This document shows positions 23,824 to 36,120 of a stretch of DNA of 64,000 bases, piece by piece. The first letter of the stretch is position 1; each line of letters starts with the position of its first letter. The position numbers and the translations under genes were made by a program. The DNA is taken from contig CM043959.1 of the NCBI GenBank assembly GCA_014529385.2, positions 924,358 through 988,357 on the forward strand, written 5' to 3'. Source of the DNA: Adiantum capillus-veneris (taxonomy: Eukaryota > Streptophyta > Polypodiopsida > Polypodiales > Pteridaceae). The notes under the pieces were generated by a model, which worked only from the letters and a program-made list of their open reading frames with translations, had not been told where the DNA came from and searched no databases.

Positions 23824-24117
23824 TATATGTCATTTTTTTTTCTACGCAGGCTGGGGCGATGGTGTGTGAGCTTGTGAGGGGGGGGGGGGGGGGGGGTGGG
23901 GGTGTGTGTGTGAGAGAGATGGATGGCTCGGCTGCGCCTGTGGGCTGACGAGGGGAGAGAGACGCAAAGAGGCCAGGAGCGAGATGGGGTGAGAGTGTTT
24001 AGGGGGTGGGGGTGAGAGAGGTGGGGTGTGTGTGTGGGTGTGAATAGGAGAGAGAGAGAGAGAGAGAGAGATAGGCCTCTATGATGGGTGGCCTGCGGGT
24101 TTGACAAGCGAGCGCGT

Positions 24118-24989
<872 letters not shown>

Positions 24990-25119
24990 GTGAGAGAAGG
25001 GTCAGCCCACTGTAGGCAAACAAAGGGGGGGGGGGGGGGTTGGTGAGGTGGCGAGAGAGTGTGTGAGGGGAGGGTGGTATGGCGTCCCGTCGGGCAGGAG
25101 TATGGACGAGAGAGAGAGA

Positions 25120-25920
25120 TGTTAAGTATGGAGCCTGATTTACCCTTGTAATTTTTTGTGGTAAAAGCGCACATTTGTAAGGCCCCCAGTATGAGGAGAA
25201 GCCATCGTGCATGAAGAAAAATCACTCACCGGAAACCAAAATTTTCACGGACAAGAATCAGGGGCAACTTTAGAGGCTTTTTTCTCGCCGGAATATTCCT
25301 TTTCACCGGAATATTATGGCCGGACGGCGGCCGAAAAGTGGTCAGAAAACAACCGGTCGGTTGACTGGTGGCCGGTAGTCAATGGCCGATGGGCGGTGGT
25401 CGGAAGTCAATGGACGGTGGCCGGTGGTCGGAAGTCAATGGCCGGTGGCCGGTGACCGAATTCAATGGCTGGTGGCCGAATTCAAAAGCGGACTTGTCTT
25501 CTCAAGGGCGGCCACACATGGGCGGATTGAAGGGTCCGATTTGGACTTATTCGCACAAGGGCGGCTACACATGGCTCTCTCTCATAAGAGAGGGCAACCC
25601 TTTTGGCCTATAAAAGGAGGCCATTTCTACACACATTTCATAGTGTGAAGTTGATGCAACAAGGTGAGTGTGAGGTGGTAAGAGTGAAGCAAGGCGGGAG
25701 CTCTATCAAGGGTTTAATCCCTTTGTAAACTACTTCTTCTTTTGAAGTGCTAAAGCCATTGAGTGGTTGCTTTCCCGTGGACGTAGCCCACATTGGGTGA
25801 ACCACATATATCGTGTGTACTCTCTCTCTCTCTCTACTCTATAATCTCTTGTGTGTGAAATCTATCTCTCCCCATTAAGTAATCTACTCAAAAATCTATT
25901 TAGCTACGTCTTATTTTCTA

Positions 25921-25923
<3 letters not shown>
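25120..25923 (+). repeat. Solo LTR of the copia-1 family
   Basis: Starts TGTTAAGTATGGAGCC and ends CTTATTTTCTAATA, a slightly mutated CCTAACA end. It has four minisatellite units in U3 (about 25370-25480), a TATA box at 25608-25617, and only 16 bp of CT (25820-25835). No interior or second LTR is present. It sits inside a GA tract: AGAGA on the left, GGAGA on the right. Confidence 0.92.

Positions 25924-25924
<1 letters not shown>

Positions 25925-25969
<45 letters not shown>
25925..25969. repeat. (GA)22 microsatellite
   Basis: Right remainder of the GA tract split by the solo LTR. Confidence 0.95.
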
Positions 25970-25971
<2 letters not shown>

Positions 25972-26262
25972 CTAATATGAATAATGGAAGAGAGAGAGGA
26001 AGACTCTTGTAAAAGCATGGCGGCCCGCCAATGGAAGAAAAACAAGAGGCATCTTGTTTTATGTGCCCATTGGGTTAGACGACACAAAAACAGGATAAGA
26101 GAGAGATGGTGGGTTGGCGGAGCCGAGCAGGAGAGAGAGAGAGGGACTTTTGTCCTCTGGTGATAATGGAGGGGGGTGTGGCCAAACTGGTGGTGGCCCG
26201 TTGTGGGCAAGCATAGAAGGGGGGGTGGTGAATGTTAAAAACAATGTTTTTAATCCTTTTGG

Positions 26263-27517
26263 GTTTTTATTATCTTCTAGAGAGTCTTGACTTGATAATT
26301 AACCCTCTTTCATACATTGATTTCCTGGGAATAGATAGAGCAAGTTTGACATCCTCTTTGTCATCCCTTTCTTGGAAGGCATCAACTTCATTGTTGTCGT
26401 ATAAACCTTTTTTGGCATTCTACTTTTTCCTGACCATATCGCAAAGATACCATAAAAAGGGGGACAAAGTATTAGGAAGATGCAAGATAAAAGATCAGAA
26501 GAAGTCCCAAAGGAGGTGATGGAGGTGTTACTTTCTTGCATGAAGGGGCCTTATCACGTTGTATGGGACCAAGGAAATGTTGGACATAAACGCCTGCATG
26601 GCACGATGGAGAGGCTAGCCAATAATAGCAATAAATCCTATCACATCGTTTGGCACACAATTGCTACATTGGAAACTTTGCCTACAAAATGGGATATGGG
26701 GCTTGTTTGATTGCAAGAAGAGGTGTTGTTACATCATTTAGGATTGTGGCAAGGCTTGGAGTAGGGGATTGCACGACACAAGGAGATCACCTGGTTGGCA
26801 AAATGCACCTAATTTTCTTATCGTGCAGGCTCGAAAGAGTAAGGGGTTTTAAAGTAAGAATGGAAAACACAACATTGCAGAAAGTGTGATGCAATAGGGG
26901 GTATACATGGAAAAAATACGGGGTGCAACTGCATCATTTGGATTTTTACAAGAGGTGAAAATGACATCACAAAGCCGCACAAAAGTTTATATAGGTCCGT
27001 TATGACTGTTGGAATATAGATGTTGATGCCATATGGAACCAATGAGGTGTCATGTGGCATCAATGTCTATATTCCAACAGTCATAATGGACCCATAAGAG
27101 GGGTTTGATATCATTTGTTACAATTTTGATTTCCCAAGGCATTACATCAAGCCTAACACCATCTTCCATTATTCTACAAGGAGTCTTACCAAACGGCGAG
27201 CGAACATTCTCGAGGAAAGAAAAAACCGAGCGCCTTTCTCCCAAACACTGAGCTTTGTTATTAGTAGCCAGAAAACATCTTTATTTTGTTGTTTAATGAG
27301 CAACGAGAAGGAAGATCAACATATATTGAGAGCACACACAATGAGGAGAGAGATATGAAGGGTCATAAAGAGAAAAATATGAACAATCATAATTTTCGTA
27401 TGCACATGCATATCTTCTCCATGTCTCTCCTAGCCTTGTGTTCATTACTTGCACATATCTTCTCCATCTCTCTTGTACTCTTCACAACATGCCTCTCTCG
27501 AGCGCATGGCACCGCTG

Positions 27518-27520
<3 letters not shown>
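26263..27520. other. No gene recognised
   Basis: Short frames such as LHGTMERLANNSNKSYHIVW near 26600 look protein-like but match nothing I know. A hairpin lies at 26994-27092. Confidence 0.35.
26994..27092. repeat. Short imperfect inverted repeat
   Basis: Arms of about 43 bp (GACTGTTGGAATATAGA and its complement) around a loop near AACCAATGAGGTG. It would form a stable hairpin. It may be a small MITE remnant. Confidence 0.8.

Positions 27521-27613
<93 letters not shown>
27521..27613. repeat. (GA)46 microsatellite
   Basis: 93-bp GA run directly followed by a damaged copy of a palindromic repeat family. Confidence 0.97.
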
Positions 27614-27615
<2 letters not shown>

Positions 27616-27690
27616 CCAAAAAACCTTTAAAAAAAAAATCTTGAAACAGTGCATTGTGGACTATTTTAGGAGTTTTTTTTAAGATTTTGG
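27614..27690 (+). repeat. Palindromic repeat family, damaged copy 1
   Basis: CTCCAAAAAACC, an A-run, CTTGAAACAGTGC, then GGACTATTTTAGGAG and a T-run. Same order as the copies near 28886-29012 and 29502-29591, with the palindrome centre altered. Confidence 0.7.
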
Positions 27691-27699
27691 TAATATGTG

Positions 27700-28578
27700 T
27701 GCGATTGTAGGCAATTTGGAGTGGGTATATCACTGCACAATAATGTGATAATCTCTCTTAGGCCTAGGAGTAGGTATAAAATCAACAATTTGCTTGATTC
27801 TGATAGGGTGTGGGCGTGGTGATAGTGTCTCTCTCACCAGATTGAATAATTGGAGAGCTGCAACATTGTCTCGTGACGCAGCCTGCATCTCTCTCGAACA
27901 AAACTGCAAACCTTGTAATTACATTGCAATCCTTGGCTATGTTAACCAAAAACTTTTTTAGTAATCAATGAAAAAAAGCCAAGCATGATATATCTCCAAG
28001 TTTTTAGCAAACATTTTAGGGGTTTTATAGGTTTTTGTACTAAAATCCTCCAAATTTAGTGGATTTCCATCAAGGTGGCCCTCCACACTAGTCGGGAATT
28101 TTATTCTTAAAAATACACTAAAGGTTAGTTTTCTGTGCACGGGCTCTTCTTCACCAACCACACACTTTGTGACGAGCTTCGTCCTTTGGATTTTGAAATG
28201 TGACATTGTCCGATAGAGGGACGGCACGACCTTGCTTACCCTTGGGATCCCAATCTAAAATAATATTGAAAAGTTAATCAATATAAAAGTTTAGAGGGTT
28301 CCCTGATGAGATCATGTACCCATCTTTGAATTTCATAGATGTTGCTTGTTTAGCTGTAAGCTTGACACTGACAATGACCCCACAAGCCTTTGCACCGCTC
28401 TCCATAACAAACCTCAACACACCACAACAAACCCTTCTAACAGCAAGTCCTCAGAGGAGCTTGTAACGAAGAGAGGCTCGGCTTGCACAATTGTGTGTGA
28501 GGGTCTATCAGGCAGAGACGACCCATAGCTTGTCTAGTAGACTCTCTCTCTCTCCCCAATGCAGAGTGTTTCAAGAGG

Positions 28579-28579
<1 letters not shown>
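27700..28579. other. No gene recognised
   Basis: Mixed sequence. An 89-codon frame on the - strand (28227-27958, with FSVFLRIKFPTSVEGHLDG) reads plausibly but I cannot identify it. Confidence 0.35.
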
Positions 28580-28676
<97 letters not shown>

Positions 28677-28679
28677 GAG
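28580..28679. repeat. (GT)n(GA)n compound microsatellite
   Basis: GT run about 28580-28617, then GA run to 28679 with one GGG interruption. Preceded by GTTTCAAGAGGTT, the end of the palindromic family. Confidence 0.95.
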
Positions 28680-28885
28680 TTGGCATTGTAGCAACCTCCA
28701 ATTATTGGGGAAATAAAGTGCTGCTACAAATGAAAGGCATAATGCAAGTACTCGAGGATAGTTGATTGCCATATTTGATGAAGACGCTATAGACAGGAGA
28801 TGTAGCTACAAGAGAAGTGGTGATAGCCAACCAGTTACATACCAAAAGCTTATGAAGTGCTCGGATCACCTGCAAACACAACAAC

Positions 28886-29012
28886 AAGAGAGAGAGAGAC
28901 GTCATACATGAAGACTCCACCGTAGCCACTCCAAAAAGCTTCCAAAAACAAAAAAAAAACCTTGTGAAATAGTCTGCACCGGCGCGGACTATTTCAGGAG
29001 TTTTTTTTTTCG
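28886..29012 (+). repeat. Palindromic repeat family, copy 2
   Basis: A short GA run, GTAGCCACTCCAAAAAGCTTCC, an A-run, and the imperfect palindrome from GAAATAGTCTGCAC to GCGGACTATTTC (about 28967-28996), then GGAG and a T-run. Confidence 0.75.
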
Positions 29013-29353
29013 GTAGAGAGGGAGTCCCTCGGGCACTTGGTGTGCATGCTTCCAGTTTCGTATACGTAGCGAGAGCACTTGCTGACCATCTCCAATTAGC
29101 TTTTGCGGCTTGCTGCCAGTGCCAGGACTGTGTGACCAAGACAACAAAACTTCAAAGGCATAGGCTTAGGCTTTTATTGACAGAAAGCGCTTCAAAGTTT
29201 AGCTCCGAGGTGATTAATGAAGTTGATAGGTGATTAATGAGGGAGAAATTGAGAGAGTGAGAGGTTCCTTTCTGCTCTGGTTTTATGTGGTGTCCAACTT
29301 CACAAAGAGTTCCAATGGCGCCCAAATGAAAGGAAAGCCTTGCAAACACAGAC

Positions 29354-29591
<238 letters not shown>

Positions 29592-29595
29592 ATTT

Positions 29596-29744
<149 letters not shown>

Positions 29745-29826
29745 ACTACCAACATTAGGGTTGATGAAGAAAGATCTTCTTTTGTAGTTCTAGTTGTGCA
29801 ATCCCTGACTACTAGAGCTCATAGCA

Positions 29827-30314
29827 ATGGCGTCTGGATTGGGTCTCTACTCTCGCGTGGTGGTTGTAGCTACTTGCCACCTTATGTTGGGTTTCCTTCC
29901 CTCCATTTTCTCTAAGGAGCTTCTCAATGGCTAGTGTGTGCTAGGTAGTGGCCGTTAGGTGTGAGGCTTTCAGGAGAACTTGTAAGGTGATGAAATACCT
30001 TATCCACTTTTGTGCCCCGTCTTGAATTTTGTGGAGAACAATTAGAGGTATGATTCCTCATAATACAAAGCGAGCAGCTATGACGCTTGAGCATTGGAAG
30101 GAATGTGAAGGAGTTCCAGTCCCTTATGACAAGATGAAAAGGATGGTCATTCAAGATTAAGGAATTGGAGGAGAGAAGGATAGCTAAGGCCAAGGTTTTC
30201 TATGAGAGAAAGAAGTAGTTGATTTAGCTTTGGCTGAAAGTAGAGTTGAAGAGAGCGGAATATCAGCTAGGAGAAGCGAAGGTTGTTCTAGACCCTCTTA
30301 GCTACAAGGCCTGA
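29827..30314 (+). pseudogene. RPL13A: Processed pseudogene of ribosomal protein uL13 (RPL13A)
   Basis: ATG at 29827 opens MASGLGLYSRVVVVA...SKELLNG, matching the start of plant uL13 (large ribosomal subunit). After a small indel, VRCEAFRR and KVMKYL follow. Then CAPS, a stop, [33 protein letters not shown], and after a deletion of roughly 25-30 residues, KELEERRIAKAKVFYERKK. It ends at TGA 30312-30314. There are no introns across sites that span most of the protein, which points to retrotransposition of mRNA. Stops after LLNG and after ERKK fit Gln to stop, so it is non-functional. The parent gene is elsewhere. Identification rests on my recall of the conserved family sequence. Confidence 0.85.
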
Positions 30315-30477
30315 TTGACTTCTTTTATTGTACCGGGTTGTTAATCAACAGGTGAATGTCATTTCCCATGCCGCTTTATGTGACCTGATTCTGGGGAGGG
30401 TCATGTGACAGAATAGTGTTGAAACATGTTCTTTTACTACATATAGATTGTTGAAATTTGAGTTCCTATAGTGTTTT

Positions 30478-30512
30478 GAGAGAGAGAGAGAGAGAGGGGG
30501 GGGGGGGGGGGG
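30478..30512. repeat. (GA)n followed by poly-G
   Basis: GA run 30478-30495, then 17 G. It lies about 165 bp after the RPL13A pseudogene stop. Confidence 0.93.
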
Positions 30513-30840
30513 CGTTCCTTTTTTCCTACCATCACTAGCAAGGAGATTCAAGTGGCTTCTCTTACCTGGTGAGCTTGCAAAGCACGAGTCTCTGAAGGTA
30601 CCAAGGCCATCACTAAGTTTACCAGTGTGTGAGGGTCTTTTAAATCAATGGGTCTTGTAAAGGTTAGCAGGATCTTGAGTCATTGGTGTTAGGGTGCTTG
30701 TTCATACTCATGGTAACTACAAGCTTCAAAGTGGGCTTGCGAATGAAGCCTTAACGTTGCGTTTGTTTTTGCCCATTTCTATGTACCACACTTATCAGAC
30801 GAAGAAGGTCAAGCGAAAAGCTAGTTTCTTTCAAAAAACA

Positions 30841-30846
<6 letters not shown>
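30513..30846. other. No gene recognised
   Basis: Sequence between the RPL13A pseudogene tail and the GA tract bordering the LINE. Nothing identifiable. Confidence 0.4.

Positions 30847-30919
<73 letters not shown>
30847..30919. repeat. (GA)36 microsatellite at the LINE 3' end
   Basis: Read on the - strand this is a (CT)n tail that starts 56 bp after the LINE ORF2 stop. Confidence 0.96.
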
Positions 30920-30922
<3 letters not shown>

Positions 30923-30975
30923 TTCTATTATCATCCTCGGAGGTCAAATATGACCTATGGGACCAAATGAACATG

Positions 30976-33900
30976 TCACGTGGTGTGAGTGGAGGTCATA
31001 AGTGACTCTCGATGCTCAAAAATGGCTGAAATGAGCGTCGCAATAGAGACTCCACATCGTGGTTGGGAGAGGAAGGTATGTAGGGAGAGCTCATGGCTGA
31101 ATATATGGGGAAAAGAGGACCTAATGTGGTCAAAAGCTGAGCACTCAAGTAGTGTGTGGTACTCACTCTCTCGCACTTGACGAGGGCATAAGGTGCAAAG
31201 TCGATGACACTCCTCGCTAGTGCCCCACGTCCTGTCTCGCAGCGTAGAGAATGGGAGCTAAGACGAATGGAGGCAATGGTGCGGATCGCACTCAACGGGT
31301 TGGGCTCAAGGATGTAGAGATGGGTTCGGCTACCTCGTTCGGAGAAGAAGAGAGATTTGTAGTTTGGGGCAATGTGTGTGGTGTAATGGCTGAAGCGAGA
31401 ACCTCTGAATTTCTCCCAAGCCGTGATACATTGGCGTTGTAAAAAGGCCTCATTAACTTGGGAGTCGATCGACGCATCCTTGACCAAGTGACATGCATCC
31501 CATCTTCCAAACCATTTCTTGATGTCAAGCATCCACCCCGAACTTAGTATTTTGCTCTTGCATGTCTTTTGAACCTTTTGACTTGCTTCATATGCGATTC
31601 TAGGAAGTCGATGCAAAGGGCTACGTTGTGTCTTACGCATGTACTCCACAACCCTTTGCATGCCCAAGACCTCAATGGGAAGCGATCCGGACTCAAGAAG
31701 TAAGAGCATGTAGGGTGTTTGTGTCTTGACTTGGAGAAAGTTGGTGAGAAAACGCTTTTGGACATTCTCAAACTCTTTCCAAGTAGACTTCCCGATGCTT
31801 CCACCCCACACCTCCACTCCATAAAGAAGCACCGGTGTCACCAATGTGTCAAAGAGGTACTTTTTGAGAGCCCAACACTTGATCTCTCCAGCATTGCACA
31901 TGTTCTCAAATGCATAATAAGCCCTCTTTCCGGCTTCCAAGCGACGCATTGCACAATCCTTCCATTTATGATTGGATGGAACCTCAAGGCCAAGGTACTT
32001 GAAGTGATCTACCACTTCAAGTTGCTCATTGTTGTATACAATGCATGGATTTTTGTCATTGCGGCTCTTTACAAGCATAACCTTGGTTTTGGACCGATTT
32101 ACGATCAGCCCGCTATGTAGGCAAAAGCGTTCCAAGACACTCATAAGCTTTTGTGCATCTTCTAAGGTATGTGCCAAGAGCACTACATCATCGGCATAAA
32201 GCAAAAGCATGATCACTGCATTTCCGATCTTAACCTCTTCTATGCCTTCTTGCTGCATAAAATCAAGAACCATGCATTCCAATTCATCAATGAGTAGCCC
32301 AAAGAGGGTTGGGGAAAGTGGGCATCCTTGTTTGACACCAATGGTGCTTGCAAAAAATTCTGAAATTCCATCTCCCATATGTAATCGACATATCACTTTT
32401 TGGTAGATGCGAAAGATTGCATGCATAAATTCTCTCTGCACTTGAAGGCTTTGCATACGTCTCCAAAGATTTCCTCGCGGTACCATGTCAAAAGCTTTCT
32501 TGAAATCCACAAAGCAACAATACAACTTTTTTCCTTTGAATCGAGACGCTTTCATAAGAACTCGAAGAGTGACAAGGTGATCAATAGTGCTATGATGCTT
32601 TCGAAAACCTGCTTGGCCAAGCGCACGTTTTCCATTATTTTCATCCCATTCACTTATCTTCATCTCCATGATACATCCAAATAACTTTGCCATCAAAGAA
32701 CCAACCATTATAGTGCGATAGTTGTTCACAATGTTTATATCTCCTCCTTTGTGCAAAGGTTTGATCCAATTTTCATTCCAATCATGAGGCATGCCATACT
32801 GAAGTGTAAGGTTAAACATATCGCATATCCAATATCGTGTTTTCTTGTTTGTCCATTTAATCATTTCAGCCTTGACACTTTGAAGGTCACCTGCCTTGCG
32901 AGTAGCAAGTTTCTCAAGCGCGCGGCATACATCTTCAATGGTAAAGAAGGGAGACATAAACGGAAGGGAGCTACAACACTTTATCTTATCAACATTGGGT
33001 TGCTCATAGAGGTTCTTGCAATGCATATACATATCCTCAAGAGTCAAGTCACCAAAGCTCTCAACGCGCTTGCCTTTTAGATTTTGCCAAAACTTGCAAC
33101 ATGCATGTGCTTTCTCTTGCGCTAAAAGAAGTTGTTTTTTGACTTTCCACCTTCTCCTCTTCTTTTGAACAAGTGCTTTGTATATATGTGAACATTCCAA
33201 GTAAATTTCCTTGTCTTTGATTGCATCTAATCTTAGCAAGTGTTTTTGGGCTTGACTACATTCCATGTCAAACCATTTCTTCTTGGCGCTACCCTTCTTA
33301 GACCTTTTGCAAGACATGTGTTTCACCGAAAAGCATTCCTTCGCACAAGAGCAAATTACTTCTTTGAAAACTTTCCACTTGCATTCTAATGTTGGGCTCT
33401 CTTGATGCTCTATCATGCTTAACATTTGGTCCACCATATCAGCATACATAAGTGCTCGTTTGAAGTCTAGACGTAGGTACAAATGATTCACATCATGATT
33501 GGAGGCTACATGCTTGGGCCGTTTACCACACTTGAGGTCAATACATAGCATCCTATGATCCGATTCCGGATTCCATTCACCAAGTGTAAAGCTTTGTATG
33601 CATTCTAGAGTGGCTTCCGAGAACAACATATAGTCAATCACGCTATCACCATTGTGCTTTTTACATGTAAAGTCATTGGTGCCTTGCCATAGAGATACAC
33701 CATTTGCAATGAGCATTCCGGTACTATTGCACATATGTAGAAGTGATTTTCCATAGTGATCCAGTTATTTTGCATCATTAGAACTTCGATTATACATGTA
33801 TGAGTCATCCATTCTTCTTGAGACATGCGGCATGTCGATTTGTTGTGTGTCGTGTTGTAACATATTTGTGCGAGCATTCATGTCTCCAAAAACAATGACT

Positions 33901-34355
33901 TGACCTTGATCCTTGTAATGAGCAATGTCTTCCTCTAGTTCAACAAAGGGATGATCTCTATCCATATTCAAGCGAGCATAAAAGTTGGAGTCATAGTGAG
34001 GAATGTAGCAACCAGCCACAAACATGACTTGACCATTTGGTGGGCTCATTTTCAGCCATAAGTAGCGTTTATACTTATCTTCTTTGACGATGGAAACATC
34101 TTTCAAACCCTTTTTGGTCATACATGCTACGCCTCCTTGGCCTCTTCGTTGCTTTGCATTTTTGGTCCACATCAAAGAATGCACATCATATTTGTCAAAT
34201 CCAAGAATTCGTTGCGCATCATGCTTCCATGTTTCGACAAGAAGTATCACATCGGAGTCATTGGTAAGCTCATCAATGCCAATTTCCGCATTCCATGGAT
34301 ACCCATTACAATTCCAAAAGCTTATTCGCAAGCGTGAGTTGGTCTCATAGATCAT
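30976..34355 (-). pseudogene. LINE ORF2: endonuclease and reverse transcriptase
   Basis: ATG at 34355 opens an apurinic-type endonuclease (ISFWNCNG, LVETWKHDA, YIPHYDSN, VFGDMNARTN). The reverse transcriptase follows (CFVDFKKAFDMVPR, GVKQGCPLSPTLFGLLIDEL, catalytic LLYADDVVLL, LLYGVEVWGG). A C-terminal zinc knuckle CHRLCTLCPRQ...HTLLEC and a tail end at 30976. The frame is open for about 1,120 codons except for TAA at 33765-33767 (Gln fits) and a one-base loss near 31222-31228 just before the knuckle. This enzyme nicks DNA and copies the element RNA at the nick. Two small lesions make it inactive, but it is young. Confidence 0.93.
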
Positions 34356-35335
34356 GTGTCCCTATTTATTGGGTGGACTTGCATCCTCCTCAAGTGGATT
34401 TTCTTCTTGAGATGATACCTTAACCTTCTTGCTTCTTTCCTCATATTTTCTTTTTCGACGACATTTTGTTGCATAAGAGTGCGTTCCTCATATACATTAC
34501 AACCCGTTCCTTTGAGGTAGATCCAACCATTGTCAAGGATGATCTTTCTCTTTACCTCATCAGCCATGGTACATACAATAGGTCTTTCTCCTGAGCGAGG
34601 GACTCCTTGTTTTCCAACTCGATGTGCACCATAAGCCATGATTCCTGACATGCCAAAGTGTGTAGCAAAAAACTCTTCAATAGCAACCGCAAGAGATTGG
34701 GGTGTTTCCATGCTTTCCTCCTTGATTCCACGAATGATGATGTTCTTTGAACGTTTTTGTCGTTCTTGCAATTCTTGAGTGTCCACATTCTCTACATTCT
34801 TTGCTTGGACAACGGCTTGCGTGATAGGAGATGTAGAAACCACATTATCCTTACATATATCAGCCCATGATTTGGATGCATTTCTCATCTCACATACATC
34901 ATGTCGTATTGTATCTATCGTTTCCTCTTTCAATACATGATCACTCTCAACTTTGCTCAAGTGCTCTTTTAATACATTCATGTAAACAAGAGAGCGTTTA
35001 CATTCTTGAACTTCATTCTCAAGATGCATCAAGCGTGTTGTTTGCATTTCAAGTACCTTCTTGAGGTGGTCATTCTCCACAACGAGAACTCTTAAAGTGC
35101 CATTCTCCATTGCAAGTGCGCGCAACTCTTCACCTTGCTTGTTGACAGTTTCTTGTAACGAGATCAAGTAAGCCATGATCATTGCTTCCGTTGTTGTAGA
35201 CGATGTGGTTGGATTAGCATCCAAATTCCTTGGAGATTTTACATCATTCTCCATGGCGAGTGTGGCTTTTCCACCCTTGCGAGTTTTGTTTGACATTGCC
35301 TTCAAGTCGGCAACAAAAAGGAAAAGTTTTGACAA
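34352..35335 (-). CDS. LINE ORF1: coiled-coil and RRM-like RNA-binding protein
   Basis: Intact 327-codon frame. Residues about 1-60 are basic and Ser/Thr-rich. About 60-150 form a heptad-rich coiled coil (ENGTLRVLVVENDHLKKVLE). About 195-290 resemble the RRM domain of LINE ORF1 proteins (RSKNIIIRGIKEE, AYGAHRVGKQG, KRKIILDNGWIYLKG). The end is very basic (RLRYHLKKKIHLRR). ORF1 protein binds the element RNA as an oligomer. Its TGA stop overlaps the ORF2 ATG as ATGA. An in-frame ATG at codon 15 (MSNKTRKGG) is an alternative start. Confidence 0.8.
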   Translation of the reverse strand: MSKLFLFVADLKAMSNKTRKGGKATLAMENDVKSPRNLDANPTTSSTTTEAMIMAYLISLQETVNKQGEELRALAMENGTLRVLVVENDHLKKVLEMQTTRLMHLENEVQECKRSLVYMNVLKEHLSKVESDHVLKEETIDTIRHDVCEMRNASKSWADICKDNVVSTSPITQAVVQAKNVENVDTQELQERQKRSKNIIIRGIKEESMETPQSLAVAIEEFFATHFGMSGIMAYGAHRVGKQGVPRSGERPIVCTMADEVKRKIILDNGWIYLKGTGCNVYEERTLMQQNVVEKENMRKEARRLRYHLKKKIHLRRMQVHPINRDT

Positions 35336-35517
35336 ATTTTTCAGTTCTGAGATGCTGTTACAGCAAAGTCTTCCATTACATAGAAAAATTATGTCTTTAC
35401 ATCAGTGTGTAGAGGGCTTCGTGCTCTTCGATTGAGGCTATAGATCACCTAAATCGGAGTTCGGATGAGCAAGTTATGGTCAAAAGAGTGAACTGCTGTC
35501 TACTAGGTCAAAAAACG

Positions 35518-35520
<3 letters not shown>

Positions 35521-35604
<84 letters not shown>
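35521..35604. repeat. (GA)42 microsatellite at the LINE 5' end
   Basis: 84-bp GA run immediately upstream of the LINE 5' UTR (the element is on the - strand). Confidence 0.96.
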
Positions 35605-35606
<2 letters not shown>

Positions 35607-36120
35607 TGAATAAAGCAGGCATAACCACGCAAGAGATATTTTGTGAAAGATGGTTGCATGCAAGCTACAAAGCCATAGTCACTTAGTTGGGTCTTGGAAG
35701 GCATGGGCATTGCAACCCCCGTAGCAAACAAGTAAGATCCGCAGCGCAAGCCTTCAACACCATCACCTCCTCCTCAGAGTGTCAAGAAGAGAAATATCCT
35801 TTGTGGCGCAATAGGAAACAACACATTATCATCATCATCAACCTCCCACGACCTCAAAGTGGTTGTGGGCATTGAGCCCACTGAAGCGACTAGCCTGGGT
35901 ATACTGGCTTCGAGCGTGTACTAGACTGGATCAAAGACTTTTGGAGTCTATCGCAAACACCACTGAAAACAAACAGTTTCAAGTGGATGGCAATCAATTC
36001 ATCATCTTATTGTTTCTAAAATGGTTGTTGTATGTTTTGGTGGCAACAAAAGCTATTGAGCTACCCTTTCATCTACCATTCCCAGATAATTAAGAATCGA
36101 TATTCTAATTCTCAAATAAG
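35605..36120 (+). other. Possible coding remnant, unidentified
   Basis: From ATG at 35703 one frame reads MGIATPVANK, stop, PSTPSPPPQSVKKRNILCG, DLKVVVGIEPTEATSLGIL, stop, TGSKTFGVYRKHH, stop. The composition looks like a decayed protein, possibly a second processed pseudogene, but I cannot name it. Confidence 0.3.

Larger units (their letters stand above)
30920..35520 (-). mobile_element. Near full-length two-ORF LINE (non-LTR retrotransposon)
   Basis: The order on the - strand is: 5' UTR of about 185 bp, ORF1, ORF2 overlapping it by 4 nt, and a 3' UTR of 56 bp with a small stem-loop (GGTCA/TGACC at 30942-30955). It ends directly at a (CT)n tract and begins directly at another (35521-35604). 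No poly(A) is seen. The reverse transcriptase motif GVKQGCPLSPTLF differs from the plant L1 type and is closer to Jockey/RTE/I-like elements; I do not fix the clade. Confidence 0.88.

Noticed and set aside
26263-26900. Host protein-coding gene
   Set aside because: Short protein-like frames only, no start-to-stop structure, splice pattern or family match I can recall.
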